Of a DNA stretch of 64,000 nucleotides, positions 22,401 through 33,974 are shown piece by piece (the first letter of the stretch is position 1; every line of letters begins with the position of its first letter). Where the stretch lies: the NCBI RefSeq assembly GCF_958450345.1, contig NC_088783.1:12403701-12467700 (forward strand), in the 5' to 3' direction. A model generated the notes under the pieces. It ran no database searches, was not told the origin of the DNA, and saw nothing but the letters and a program-made list of their open reading frames with translations. Both the position numbers and the translations under genes were made by a program. Source of the DNA: Calliphora vicina (Eukaryota; Arthropoda; Insecta; Diptera; Calliphoridae).

Positions 22401-23556
22401 TGTATAGTTGTTTTGGGCATTGCTGTTTGTCTTTAACTTGGTCGTTGTTTTGAGTAGTTTGGATCGTTGGACCATTTTTTAACTAAAAATATTGATTTTA
22501 TTTAATTTCTTAATGGTTTTACTGCGATGGCATGTATTTGCTGCCTTAGTAATGAAACCATTTTATTTGAAAGCAATCTTTAAAGGAAAAATTTAAGTTT
22601 ATTGAGCCCATTGAAAAAAACATATTGACCCCACTTAACATTTAGCTTAAAAAGATATTTAGACATTCTTTGATATTGTTTGGTTACAATTCCTCAACTA
22701 TCTGCAATGAGAAACTATTGTATAAAACTACATACGAGTACATATATGTTTACTTTTGTATAAAGTTTAGATAATGTTTATTTATGGATCTGTATTCAAA
22801 ACTGTAAAAAATTGCTACAAAATACTATGTAATTTATGGAATTAATTATATATTATACATGGAATATTGGCTATGTAACTGTACTAAATATTGCATCATT
22901 ATAAATTCACCCCATACTCTGATATCCCTAGAATTCAGTGTTCCCTCTTTACATTTAACTAAATAACTAAATAAATACGTAATTAAATCTATCACTCTAC
23001 TTTCTTTAGGCATTTCCTTAGCAAATAATGAACGTCATTTTTTAAATCGTTGTTTTACAAATAAAATATATTTTCAATTATCATTCCTCTAATTACGCAA
23101 ATTAAAAGATTTTTTCAAAAAAAAGATATACTGAATATAAAAACTACTGCTACTTAAAAAATTATTGCTGCTACTATTAACATTCAATTTCTACTACAAT
23201 AATTAATGATATAAATGAATCATATTTAAATAACAAGTGAACAACTTATAAATTATTTATAAGTTAAAAAAGTACAAAAACTTGCGAACAATTGTTTAAT
23301 GAAAAAAATATAAAAAATAAACTGTAATCATTTTATAGAGGCGCTAATGCATGCAAATTGAGTTGAATTATCTTTGTAGACAATAAATAAAAACAGTAAA
23401 GAAAATAAAAATTAGATTTTGGTAGAAACTACCAAAATTCTCAAAATTTCATTAAAATTATTCTTGAGAAAAAAATATAATTCCTTGGAAGTTTATAAAA
23501 TAATCAACAGAATTTGACAAAATAACTGCTTCCGAAAAAGAAGCTGACGCACAAAG
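22401..23556. other. Non-coding AT-rich stretch
   Basis: No gene or repeat recognised. Confidence 0.45.
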
Positions 23557-23818
23557 TCAATAAGCATTTTTACTGGAATTCAAGATGAAAGCAAGTGTAA
23601 TTCAAGCCTTGAATTATAGTCAAGCAATTTAATAACAGTTGTGTTACACTTTATTTCATTAGCATTATCCTGTAAAAAGGAAACATAAATTCAAACCATA
23701 TGTTATTTGTTTGAAAAATATTAAAAATTTTCAAATATTTTTCAAGTTTAAAGCATTCAAGTCAAATTCCAACAAAATGTTCAAGGGCTTGAATTTGTGG
23801 GGCTTTGGCGTTTATTGG
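23557..23818. mobile_element. MITE family C, copy 1
   Basis: Ends read CAATAAGCATTTTTACTGG and, inverted, CCAATAAACGCCAAAGCC. A copy at 34170-34422 has the same ends and the same inner motifs (TTACACTTTATTTCA, TTTTTCAAGTTTAAA, AAATTCCAACAAAAT). No clear target duplication was found. Non-coding. Confidence 0.7.
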
Positions 23819-25169
23819 AAAGTTATATGCATTTGCATTTAAAATTTTTAAAAAGGCGATTATTCCCTAGGTTTTGTGAAAAAAGTACTTTTTTTCTTAT
23901 CTAAAAAAATTTCTAATCACTGATTCTGCAATCAAATGATTGTGCCAGCTGATTGATCGTGTATGAGCTTGTGGTGTGATTGTACCAGCGGCTGGTGCTT
24001 TATCAAAAATAGTTTGATATTTTTTGATTGAACCAGCATGATTGAATCGTGTGTTGTAAAATTAGATCATAAAATTTAAATCGTCAAGACATAAACATCA
24101 AAAAATAAATATGAATGCCAAAGAAAAAAATATTTTGGGGAGAATTTATCGAAGTTTATAAAACAATGCCTTGCCTATGAATTAAAAAACCAATGCTACA
24201 ATAAAATGGTAGAACAATAGAAAGAGGTGGGCCAAGAGCAAGAATGGTAAAAAAATCAACGTTTTTCGAATACTGCAGAAACAGATGATGTTTTGGAGTC
24301 TTCGTTGTGGTATTACGATAAACTCCATTTTTGGAAGATCAGGAATTTTCCAGAGAAGAAAAATGTACCATCTTCTTTTAGAAGTTTAGTGTGTCCTAGT
24401 TCTCCTTTGTTTTCTAACCATTTCTTCATGCAAACACGTTTTTTTTTTGATAATTTTTCGTTTTTGTTTATCATTATTCATTACAAACTTTTCCACACAA
24501 TTTTTGGTAAAAAAAATTATTTTGTACCAGCATGCTGGGGTAATATGTGCTTCAAGCTTAATTGCACAATCACTTCATTGCTCAATAATGATGGTGTTGT
24601 GTATGGGCCCTATTAGGAACTTATTTTTTGAAAATCTAACTTTACATTAAATATTTTCAATAAAAACAAATTTGAAAATTGTGGGACCAAGTCCATCCAA
24701 TATACACCTATTTTTTATGTAAAATTAAACTTTAGGGCAATAATTCTCAAATCGCATAGTCGATATCAAAATATAGTAATCCATTTTAGATGGCCAAAGG
24801 TTTCTTAATTATTTTGTAAAGCGTTCCGATAACCCAAAAAACTAAAAAATCGTATTTTTGGGATTTTCAAAATATTTTTTGTTGGAATTGCTGGATTCCT
24901 GAGTACAAATTTCAAAATTTGTTTTTATTTTTAATTTTTTAATAGAAAAATCTATATAATTGTAAAATTTCATTAAAAAATATTCATAAATAAAAATTTA
25001 ATTTCAAATTTAAAAAGTTTATCTTTGAAAAAACTAATAAAAAGCATTTTTTGTTATATTTTTCAAAAAAGTATTCCATGAATTTTTTAATTGTCAAAAG
25101 TTATATATATTTTTGAAAAATAGACAAAATCACCTTTCTATTGATATATAATATAACATGGCTACCTTA
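23819..25169. other. Non-coding stretch with a short imperfect repeat
   Basis: Three imperfect units built on TGATTGTACCAGC occur at about 23938-24045. Open frames at 24293-24650 are phenylalanine-rich and lack any domain, so they are treated as chance. Confidence 0.4.
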
Positions 25170-25745
25170 GTCGCAAAAAACTTTAAAAAATTCGAAATAA
25201 ATTTAGAAATACATTTTTTTAAGCTGCCTAAAAGTATGCTTTAGTTTATAATAATTTAATTGCATAAAACACTTAATTCATTTAGATTTTTCTTACTAAC
25301 TTATATTGACCTACCTAAACGGTGTTAATAATCATTCTTAGGAAGTTCATATATTCTAGAAAGTTGTTTATTGAGATCTTAAGTACATTTTTGTAGTTGA
25401 TTGTTTCCTTGAATTTTGAACGGTTTGCTACCTATGGACCTGAACAGGGGCAAAAAGGTAAAAAAAAAATATTTTTTTTTTAAATTCTTATTGTCGATTT
25501 TGATCTTGAAGATGAAGCTTCTGTGATTTTATATGTTCACAATTTTCTCTGTTCTTTATGACAAGGGCTACAACATTGCCTCAGAGTGTAAATCAAAATT
25601 CGAACTGTTTGAAAGATATGAACCTGAGAAAATTATCACTTTTTTGCTAAAATGACACCAAGGGCCCAAATCGTTGGGGGCCCATAAAAAGTGCATGACT
25701 TTGGGAAAAACTGGGAGACACGGGTCTTTTTTTTTTTGGTTATAT
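25170..25745. mobile_element. Foldback element B, copy 2, left-truncated
   Basis: It contains the family centre (GCTGCCTAAAAGTATGCTTT, AGAAAGTTGTTTATTGAGAT) and the full right arm (GATCTTGAAGATGAAGC, GACAAGGGCTACAACATTGC, CCCATAAAAAGTGCATGAC). The left arm is missing. Confidence 0.7.
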
Positions 25746-25787
25746 TTCCATGACTCAAGAAATTACACACATTGTTATGCTTATTAC

Positions 25788-26446
25788 CAGGGACACCAAA
25801 ATATGCAAATGCCTGTTTTTCTGGTGAGTCTAATGAGCACATGGATAAGATATTTACACGTTTCAGAACTATTTAAGAATTTTGGCATCGATTTGTTAGT
25901 GCATATTTTTGCATATTTTACCCTTAAATGCATATGTTTGCATATATTTGTTTTAAGAGCATATTTATGTCATATTTTTGCGTTTTTAGAGTATATTTTA
26001 CTGTTTAATAGCATATTTTGACTTTATCAAAAACAAATTTTGTCTTACTTATTTTTCGCTGTTCTGTCACAGGTGTTTGAAATTCAAAATTGAAAAATAG
26101 ATGGCTTTTTTTAATATAAAATAAGCATTATTTTAATAATAGCGCCACCATTTTAGTTCTAATTCAAACTTAACCGTTCTAAGTGTTAAAGAAATATTGT
26201 CTTTTAAATTTGCTCATTTTATGTTACTTTACCTTTTTATTTATTTTATGTTACTTTACTTTACCTTTTTAGAAATGAATTGTATTGATTTTTTTTAAAT
26301 AAAAGTATATTTTTTGGTTAAAAATTATGTAAAAGTTTGTTTTTTTAAGAGCATATTTTTTAAATTTTAAGAGCATATTTTAAAGTTTTTACTGCATATT
26401 TAAAGCGCTTAAAACGCTTTTTTAGTGCATATTTCCGGTTTCCCTG
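25788..26446. mobile_element. hAT-type non-autonomous element with perfect 8-bp target duplication
   Basis: Termini are CAGGGACACCAAAATATGCA and, inverted, CAGGGAAACCGGAAATATGC. CTTATTAC flanks both sides exactly (25780-25787 and 26447-26454). The interior is rich in GCATATTT/AAATATGC motifs in both orientations, which may be transposase-binding repeats. No transposase frame is present. Confidence 0.92.
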
Positions 26447-26939
26447 CTTATTACTGTAGTTATTGGGGGAACAAGTGTTGAGCAACATTTACTACAATCT
26501 ATTAAAGAAATTTGTTTATGCCAGAGACGGACCTACTCAGCTTACTCAAATTTTAGAGCAATAAACTAGGCTTGAATTAATTAAATCAGGATGAGAATTT
26601 AACAATTGCATAAAAGCATTATATTGAGCAACATCATTTGTCTAAATAGAATTTATTGAAATTGTATGTATTTTTAAACATTTTAATTGCTTTAATAGCT
26701 CAAGCTCTTATAATTGTGCTGCTTCTATAAATCTACTTTAGTTATTTGTAAATAATACAATTAAAAAATATCCAACTACTATTTTTTTTTTGATCGTGAT
26801 TCACTCACAAAATTATATCGAAACAAATATCTCGCAATGCACTTATTATGCAGCTCACTAATTTGATGATGATTGTTGATGTCAAAAATTGTTTTGAAAA
26901 AAAAAAAAATAAAAAAATACTCATGACATTTCAGTAATA
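26447..26939. other. Non-coding stretch
   Basis: No gene or repeat recognised before the DD37E transposon. Confidence 0.45.
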
Positions 26940-28237
26940 AGGAGTGAGATCGAAAAATTCTTAACATACATATATGTTTATAAAAAAGAAACCACTAAAC
27001 TTACAGCTTTAATTTTTTTTTTATTTGATTGAAATTATTATTACAATTTACAAAAAAAATTATTTTTATAGTTTTAATCACTAGTGATGAAATTTTGAAC
27101 CTTTTTCGGAAACCCTTCCATTAACGTTTTTATAGTGCTTTCTGTCACTTTGCTCGAACATGTAGTCCATCTCCGTTTAAAATCTACCACACTTTTGGAC
27201 ACCTTTTTTGTACTCTTCAATTCTCTTTTAACAAGAGCCCAATATCTCTCCACTGGCCTTAGCTCCGGGCAGTTTGGAGGATTTGCCTCTCTTGGTACAA
27301 ATACCACATTATTGTTCTTGTACCACTCAAGGGCTTGTTTGCCATAGTGACAGGATGCCAAGTCAGGCCAAAAATAAGTGGACACATTATGAAGTCTTAT
27401 GAATGGAAGCAGCCTTTTTTGTAAACATTCCTTGATGTAAATTTCGGTATTTATAGAGCCCGTTGTAACAAATGAGTGGCTTCTTTTGCCGCAACTGCAT
27501 ATTGCTTGCCATACCAAGAACTTTCTGGGAAATTTTGTCTGCTTTTGGGTCCTAAACTTTTCTTCAACATTCCCTCGAGCATCAGCAACATAAAATTTTT
27601 GACCTGGAAGTTGCGAAAAATCTGCCAGAACATACGTTTCGTCATCCATTATGCAGCAAGAATATTTTTTTATAAAACTTGACTTCAATTTCCGTGCTCT
27701 GTTTTTGGCCTCTAAATTTTTAGTAGCGTTCCTGTCAGGAACTTTTTGAGCCTTGTATGTTTTTAAACCTGCATTAGCTTTAACTTTTCGTACCAAATAG
27801 TCCGAGCACTGAGCTAACCGGGCTGCTTTCCTACCGGATGTGTTGGGAGCTCTTTTGAAAATGCGTTCTATTTTTTTGGCTTTAGAAACATCATGTGGAC
27901 CATTCCTTCTACCTGAACCAGGTTTTCTATCAACTGACAAGTTCTCCCGGTACTGTTTAATAACATTGGAAACAGTTTGACGGCAGACCTTTGTATGCTT
28001 GGCCAACTTTTTGTAAGACCAAGTTGGGTTTTGTTGAAAATATTTAATAATTTCAGTACGCACTTTTTTCTGGTCACTCATTTTAATCAGATTAACAAAA
28101 AAATTAATATAATTGACATTACACATAATAACTGACATGTTTTTCAAAGGTAACTTGATCAAAAAAAAATTCAAATAATACTTGGGTTAAAAAATGTAAT
28201 GAAAAACGTGTGTTAAGAATTTTTCGATCTCACTCCT
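26940..28237 (-). mobile_element. Complete DD37E Tc1/mariner transposon, 1298 bp
   Basis: Identical inverted termini of 27 bp start AGGAGTGAGATCGAAAAATT and are each flanked by TA (26938-26939 and 28238-28239). The size of about 1.3 kb and the single intronless transposase frame fit the ITm superfamily. Perfect termini together with an open reading frame make this the only element in the window that looks recently active. Only one copy occurs in this window. Confidence 0.95.
27074..28081 (-). CDS. DD37E-type Tc1/mariner transposase, 335 aa
   Basis: Cut-and-paste transposase acting on the 27-bp termini around it. The start chosen is the Met of MSDQKKVRTE at 28081. The frame stays open 31 codons further upstream (to 28174), but that extension lies in AT-rich leader and is hydrophobic, unlike the family. 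A paired-like helix-turn-helix region covers about residues 7-45 (SYKKLAKHTKVCRQTVSNVI), a GRPR-like KPGSGRR motif lies at 53-59, and a second helix-turn-helix follows to about 105. The DDE catalytic residues are an Asp in MDDE (146 or 147), Asp240 in PDLASCH and Glu278 in PVERYW. Exactly 37 residues lie between the last two, which defines the DD37E group known from mosquitoes and other insects. No stop or frameshift interrupts it, so it may be functional. Confidence 0.95.
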   Translation of the reverse strand: MSDQKKVRTEIIKYFQQNPTWSYKKLAKHTKVCRQTVSNVIKQYRENLSVDRKPGSGRRNGPHDVSKAKKIERIFKRAPNTSGRKAARLAQCSDYLVRKVKANAGLKTYKAQKVPDRNATKNLEAKNRARKLKSSFIKKYSCCIMDDETYVLADFSQLPGQKFYVADARGNVEEKFRTQKQTKFPRKFLVWQAICSCGKRSHSFVTTGSINTEIYIKECLQKRLLPFIRLHNVSTYFWPDLASCHYGKQALEWYKNNNVVFVPREANPPNCPELRPVERYWALVKRELKSTKKVSKSVVDFKRRWTTCSSKVTESTIKTLMEGFPKKVQNFITSD

Positions 28238-28239
28238 TA

Positions 28240-29639
28240 ATAAGAATTTTAATTCACATTGTGGTTTGTTGGGTTGGATTTGCATAATTTTTTTTGTATT
28301 GTTGTTGTGTTTTTTTGTTTGTTTGTTGCAGTTTTATTGTAGTATTGTTGTCTATTTTGTTGCCTGCAATTAAACACTATTCAAAGTCATCATCATCATC
28401 ATTGTTGCAACTACAACAAAGTGCATAATAAAAAATAAAAAACTACTTGAATTACAGTGGAGTTTAAATAAAAATAACATAAGGTTTAAAAGCAGGGTGG
28501 TGTGTTATAAAATGTGAAATTTAAGCATAGACAGTATAAAGGAAATAAACTAGATTCCATTAATTTGTATGTATTTCAAATACTCTCTACACTTATGATC
28601 ACCACTGTAAATCATAGTGTTTATACAAATGTTGCATGTTTGCTAAACAGCCAAACAGAGAGTTGAACAAAAATCAAACAAAACCAAGTCAAAAAAAAAG
28701 AAGCATATTTTTGCAAAATGTCTGTCTTACAGTCTGAAGAAATTACGACCTAGACCTTAACAACTCGTAGATTTGTTTGTTTCATGGGTTTTAACTTCAT
28801 TTATTGCTTTTTATCAGAGAGTTGCGTGTAAATGTGCTCCTGCGCATTGTTCGCAAATATACAAACATCCAAACATACGTAAGTATGTATGTTTTGGTGT
28901 TGTTTTGTGCATTTTATGGATTTTTCGGATGAGGACATTAGCTGGGGCTTAATTGTGCTTCAGACACGCCAAAGTCGTTGTCAAGTGTTTTGTTTATTAT
29001 AAAATAAGGCTAATATATTCTTAATGTCGCTGTTTCAAAATCAACAAACAACAAAAAAGTGGAAAATAATGGCTTAAAAAATTATATACAATAAATAATC
29101 TCAAGAAGTTTTAAGCGTATGTATGTATAGTGTTATAGAAAATAAATTTCCGGTTAATTTGAAAATCGTTTATGCTGTTGTGGTGATGATGGTGATGATG
29201 GTGATATTGTCGATGAAATCAAATTAAATAACAATTAAATTTAAAGCGTTTGTTTTATGACTTTAATAGAAAACGAATTTATTTGGCTATAAACTTTAGT
29301 TTGATATTTTAAATCTAGCTTTTAAAGTTTATTGGTTTGTGTACGTTTTGTCAGTTTAATAAATTAATGTTTTGAATTATTGAACTGAGTTCGAAACAAT
29401 TAATATTTTGATTTCTAAAATACAATAGAAATGTCATTAAATTAGGGCTGCGCTTCCGTTATGGCTTCATTATTCGATCTAGGAAACAAATGTTAGCCAG
29501 ATCTGAAAAATACTGATACTAATACCAGAAGCTCAGTTTTTTTGAAAGCTTAAATGGAGTGCAATCATGATGATATAGATGAGATTTATTTTCATGATTC
29601 TTTACAAGGCTACATAAAGTATGTGTACGTACAAAATGA
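28240..29639. other. Non-coding stretch with microsatellites
   Basis: No gene recognised. Simple sequence includes TTGTTTGTTTG near 28315, TCATCATCATC near 28390 and GATGATGGTGATGATGGTG near 29184. Confidence 0.45.
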
Positions 29640-30100
29640 CTTGTTTTTATATCCTACACCACCATAGTGAGGAGGGTCTATTGGGTTAGTGCTGTTAGTG
29701 ATATTGTTCCAACATCCACTTTAAAGTATACCAATCCGATCAGGATCACAGATCTGAGTCGATTATGCGATGTGCGTCCCTGTAATCAAACTACAGTTCG
29801 CAATATTAAAATCTAATGCCCCAAGGACGAATCCTATTGAATTTATATACATTTTTTATACCCTTGATGGTGATGGGTGGTATATTGATTTTGTCATTCA
29901 CATCAAAATATTCATCGCAGAACCACAAAAGTATACATATTCTGGGTCCTCATAAGATTCTAAGACGATCTTGCTATGCACGTCCGTCTGTCTGTCTGCC
30001 TGTCTGTTGAAAACACGAAAGAGCCAAAATTCTCTGTTGATAAAGTTTGTTTGGTATTGAAAATGGGAAATATCGGTGCATGATTTCAATTAGCCCCCAT
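29640..30100 (-). mobile_element. Diverged INE-1/mini-me-like sequences
   Basis: Two diverged starts (TATATCCTACACCACCATAG near 29649 and TTATACCCTTGATGGTGATG near 29857) are followed by a TATTCTGGGTCCTCATAAG segment. A GTCCGTCTGTCTGTCTGCC tract (29981-29999) follows. A GTCY microsatellite next to a conserved core is the recognised hallmark of mini-me elements. The tail is not defined. Confidence 0.5.
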
Positions 30101-30364
30101 ACAAATGTCGCTTCGGAATACTGTTTGAGCAGTCATAAATATGTTGATTATGCGGCAATTATGATAAAAGTTTGAACAAATTGGTTCTTAGTACTCTGAA
30201 ATTATTGTAAAGTATGGCGAAAATCGTAAAATATTTGTCCCTAGTGCCCAAACAAGGTCTCCCTCTGAAAATGACTTTAACATTCATAATTGTCTTATAA
30301 TAATTAATATCGTGATGAAATTGGACATAAACAACCAAAATCATTCTACTAACTTTTGTAAGGA

Positions 30365-31505
30365 TCGGTTCAAGGCGGCTCAATAAGTTCGTGACTTTTT
30401 TTTTAATTTCCCGCCTCTTAACTGAAAGGGCAACACTGCTCCTGTCAACTGGCATCTGTCAGTTGAACCAGCTGCGTCATTTTGTTTGTGTTTGACAGCT
30501 ATTAATAGCAGACTACCGTAACTTGAGGAAAAGATAGAAAAAAGTGAATTTCGTCTGCTCTATATTTTACGAAAAAAAACCATCACTAATACCAAGGCTA
30601 AGCTTGATTATTACTAAGGGAACTCTCTATCATCAATTTCAATGGTAAACAAGTAAGAGAGCTATATTCGGCTGTGCCGAATCTTATATACCCTTCACCA
30701 AATTATACTTAAATTTTTTTTTTTTAAATATTTTTATTTAACAAAATCAACATTTTTTTTTAATGTTTTAAAATTTTTTTAAAATTCTTTTTTTCCAAAT
30801 TGTTTTTTTTTAAAAAAAGTTTTTTTAAATTTCTTTAATTAATTTTTTTGAAAAAAGAATTTATGACAAAAAAAAATTTTTTTGATGAAAAAAAAATTCG
30901 GGTTAAAAAATATTTTTTTCCGATTTTGACCCATTGTATGTCCAACTTACTATGGTTTTATATACGTCGTTGCAAAGGTCTTTGAAATATCTATCATTAG
31001 ATATCCATATTGTCTATATTAATGACTTAGTAATCCAGATATAGGTCAAAAATCGAGGTTGTCCTAGTTTTTTCCTTATATCTCAGCCATTTGTGGACCG
31101 ATTTTCTCGATTTTAAATAGCGACCGAGTCGGAAGAATTTCGGAGATATTGATGTATGAATCGTGTATGTAAGTTATTTGGGGGCTTCGGAAATTTGATT
31201 TCAACACACAGACGGACATGGCTATATCGATTCCGCTATCTATAACGATCCAGAATATATATACTTTATGGGGTCGCAAATGAAAAATGTGGAAATTACA
31301 AACGGAATGACAAACTTATATATACCCTTGCCACTCATGGTGAAGGGTATAAAAAGTGGTTTAGTGAATTTCGTTGCGGCCGTACAAGCACGAAATATAC
31401 CGTACGTTCTGGACATCCAGTTGAGTTCGCTGCACCCGAAATAATTGAAAAAATTCATGATGAATCCATCGATCGGAGGCCACAACGAAATTCAATAAAC
31501 CACTT
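30365..31505 (+). mobile_element. Irritans-like mariner remnant split by an INE-1-like element
   Basis: The left piece (to 30654) gives TKAKLDYY then NSLSSISMVNK-like frames. The right piece (31354 onward) continues WFSEFRCGRTSTKYTVRSGH then PVEFAAPEIIEKIHDESIDR. The copy at 55725-56572 reads without interruption at the same point (AACAAGTGGTTTA), which fixes the insertion site. Only the N-terminal part of the transposase survives, so the element is dead. Confidence 0.8.
30655..31353 (+). mobile_element. INE-1/mini-me-like element, 699 bp, best-defined copy
   Basis: Starts AAGAGAGCTATATTCGG with the near-perfect palindrome TTCGGCTGTGCCGAA, then TATATACCCTTCACCA. It ends CCACTCATGGTGAAGGGTAT. 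AAGT is found at both junctions with mariner sequence (30651-30654, 31354-31357), though it could also be coincidental sharing. Internal blocks are the T/A-rich stretch, TTTGAAATATCTATCATTAG, and CACAGACGGACATGGC. Non-coding. Confidence 0.75.
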
Positions 31506-31705
31506 TTTTATATCCTTCATTCACCATGAGTGGCAATATACATAAGTTTGTCATTCCAATGTATATGAAAAAACCGGGACAACCTCGATTTTTGGACTAT
31601 CTATATCTGGATTACTAAGTCATTAATATAGACAATATGGATATCTAATGATATTTGTAACGATGTATATATGGATATAGTAAGTTGGACTATAAGTTTT
31701 CCGTA
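31475..31705 (-). repeat. Inverted duplication of the mariner/INE-1 junction
   Basis: About 31478-31507 is the reverse complement of mariner sequence at 31353-31380 (AAAGTGGTTTAGTGAATTTC). It continues as reverse INE-1-like sequence (CACCATGAGTGGCAATATAC, then CCTCGATTTTTGG and TTACTAAGTCATTAATATAG). Because both host and insert are inverted together, this is a duplicated junction and not an independent insertion. Part of the INE-1-like interior is deleted. Confidence 0.75.
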
Positions 31706-31798
31706 CTCTATGGACTCCAATAAGTACTATATGAGAACCCCTAAATATTAGAAGTCTTTATTTTCTGAGTTAGTTCATCTGCACAAGAAAAATATATT

Positions 31799-32133
31799 TT
31801 ACTAGTTGACCGCCCCGTCTTCGCCCGGTAGCATTTACTAATGTTAGTTCTTCAAGTTTCTCCAACCCACAAAAACCTGCCTGTTGTTATTTATTTGCAA
31901 ATAAAATATATAAATTTGGACTGCATACTTTAGGGAGATATTTTTATTATAGTTGACTGTACTCAACAAAAAAATTTCCGAGTTTTACCCGGAATTTTTG
32001 AATTTAATTTTTACAAACCATTTAATACTGAAAATTTCGAATTGAATAAAAAAAATCAGCCAAATCGCTCCAGCCGTTCTCACGTGATGACATTACATTT
32101 TTATATATATAGAGATAGATAGATATAGAAGAT
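31799..32133 (+). repeat. Short interspersed repeat R, copy 3 (full length)
   Basis: Starts ACTAGTTGACCGCCCCGTC and ends CACGTGATGACATTACAT plus a TATATATAGAGATAGATAG tail. It aligns along its whole length with the copy at 6769-7107. Confidence 0.7.
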
Positions 32134-33307
32134 GGATTATTTTTGTACATTTAACAATTAATTAATGAATTACGTTATATTTTATGGTAACTTTTTAAAG
32201 TATTATAGAAAATTATTTTAAAATTTGTGGGATAATTGAATTTGTATATTAAATTTTACTTTATTCATGATCAATTCCTTAAATATTTTTTAAAATAAAA
32301 ATAATTTATTACTAATTATGAATGAAATGAAAACCAAAAGACAACCCTAATAATTGGATAATTAAAAATCTCAATGTTTTCATTTGTAGAATTAGTCGTA
32401 TAATTTCGTTATTGATTTTATAATTAAAACAGTTTGAATTCCAACATGTTTGATATTTTTAACTTTACGTCTGCTAACAATTATAACTACGATCATAGTT
32501 ATAGAAAAGAGGAAGCTTCACATGTGATCATTATAAAATAACTATTAATTAAAGAAGAAGAAGAAAAAAATTATATGCTAATTTGTAGTTTAAAGCTTTG
32601 ATGGTACACTTGATTATATACTAGAAGTTAAAAGGCATCATCATCTTATCAAGATGCTAACATAACAACACAAATATAAAAAATGATATAAAAAAATAAT
32701 AAAAATATTATTACAACCAAACAGCGTTGAAAAAAGGACTAAAGAACAAAATCTTTTAACAAGATCTTCATTTTACAATCATTTTCATTTATGAGGTATT
32801 TTATTTTTAAAATTTTTCATTTTTCTTTTCTCTTTTTTAACTTTTTCCACTCCATTTCGAAGTAAACAGGGAACGAGCGATCGTATGTACGTACGATCGT
32901 ACATGAAGTCTTTAAAGTTGTTTTGCCATTTATAATGGCAATTAATAATTTTAAACATGATTGCCAGTCTACTCACATATGAAGTTTTCTAAAGACCAGC
33001 ACACATAGGTTATATAAGTCCAACCACAAGATGATGGTGATAGTGTGTTCTGTGTTTGTTCTTAAAATATTGCTTATAAAAATAGATTTTCTTCTTTAGT
33101 TTAGACACTAACAATTCTGGTTGAAGTTATAAATAGTAAATGATCGTTAAAGCAAAAAAAAAGAAAGAAAGAAAAAGAAATATCAAAGAATAAAATATAA
33201 AAAGGAAGTTTAAGTTTATGTTTAAGAGATTTTTAATAGCAGGTGCAATAAACACTAATGCACTGAGAAAAATTATTAATTGTTTGCTATTATTTTTATA
33301 TTTCTAG
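32134..33307 (+). other. Probable intron sequence upstream of the kinase exons
   Basis: Non-coding AT-rich DNA ending in a polypyrimidine tract and AG at 33307. A 22-bp near-palindrome on CGATCGTA lies at 32878-32899. No earlier kinase exon was found. Confidence 0.5.
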
Positions 33308-33792
33308 AGTCCTGATATTAGACAATTTATTACCATAAATTTACCCGAACATTTACAACAACCCAAAGATCAGTTGGATAATGCAGGGCATTTTAATTTA
33401 AACAGCAGCAAAGATGTATTAAATGCTGAAAACTGTACAACCAAATTACATGATTTGGCCGATTTTTTACCTGAAGAAGTGGACAGTTTGTGCCATGAGG
33501 CTAAGGATGTTTTAAAACGTCTTTTGGAATTTGATGCCCAGAAACGTATACGCTCGGTTAGAGCTTTACAAAGAATCGCCATGTATAAGGATTTTAAAAT
33601 TGAGGCTCATCACTGTTTAAAGGTAATTTATATTGAATTTAATTTAGTTGGTTTTTAAGGTTTTCATGTTTTTGTTTTTAATTTCAGCTCCGTCCTTTAG
33701 ATATTATAACTGCCGACAATATTTTTATTAAACAAAGACATGCATCTATGGAAAATTCTTCTAATGCTGTGAAAGCATTTATGAATTTTTAA
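33308..33792 (+). CDS. C-terminal exons of an AGC-type protein kinase (S6KL-like)
   Basis: Two exons, 33308-33622 and 33688-33792, joined in phase 0 across a 65-bp GT/AG intron, give the last 139 residues of a protein. The first exon opens SPDIRQFITINLPEHLQQ. It then carries DFLPEEVDSLCHEAKDVLKR and LLEFDAQKRIRSVRALQRIA, which fit the end of a Ser/Thr kinase catalytic domain (subdomain XI, a conserved Arg in QKRIR). The tail LRPLDIITADNIFIKQ, ending in SNAVKAFMNF, looks like a short AGC-kinase C-tail. The best match I can suggest from memory is the insect ribosomal-S6-kinase-like protein S6KL, but this needs a search. The ATP-binding lobe and catalytic loop must be encoded by exons left of 33308. 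None was recognised in this window, so the preceding intron is long. A polyadenylation signal follows at 33969. Confidence 0.78.
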
Positions 33793-33968
33793 TATTTATT
33801 TAACAACGAATAATAGAAAATAAGTTTTTTAAGAAGAATTCTAGGTGCCTAAATAGATTTTACAAATACACCTCCGTCCTATTTTTTATTAATATCATAA
33901 ACAACCCAACCAATTAACCTTAAAAAATCCTTTACATAAAATACTGCCGTCTAAAGACAGCTTTAAGA

Positions 33969-33974
33969 AATAAA
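33969..33974 (+). promoter_or_regulatory. Polyadenylation signal of the kinase gene
   Basis: AATAAA lies 177 bp after the kinase stop codon, a plausible 3' UTR length for a fly gene. Confidence 0.55.

Noticed and set aside
24293..24650. 107-codon plus-strand frame as a small gene
   Set aside because: Phe-rich composition from T-rich DNA, no domain and no supporting signals.
27868..28077. Separate 69-codon frame on the minus strand within the DD37E element
   Set aside because: It is a shadow frame of the transposase, which occupies the same strand in another phase.
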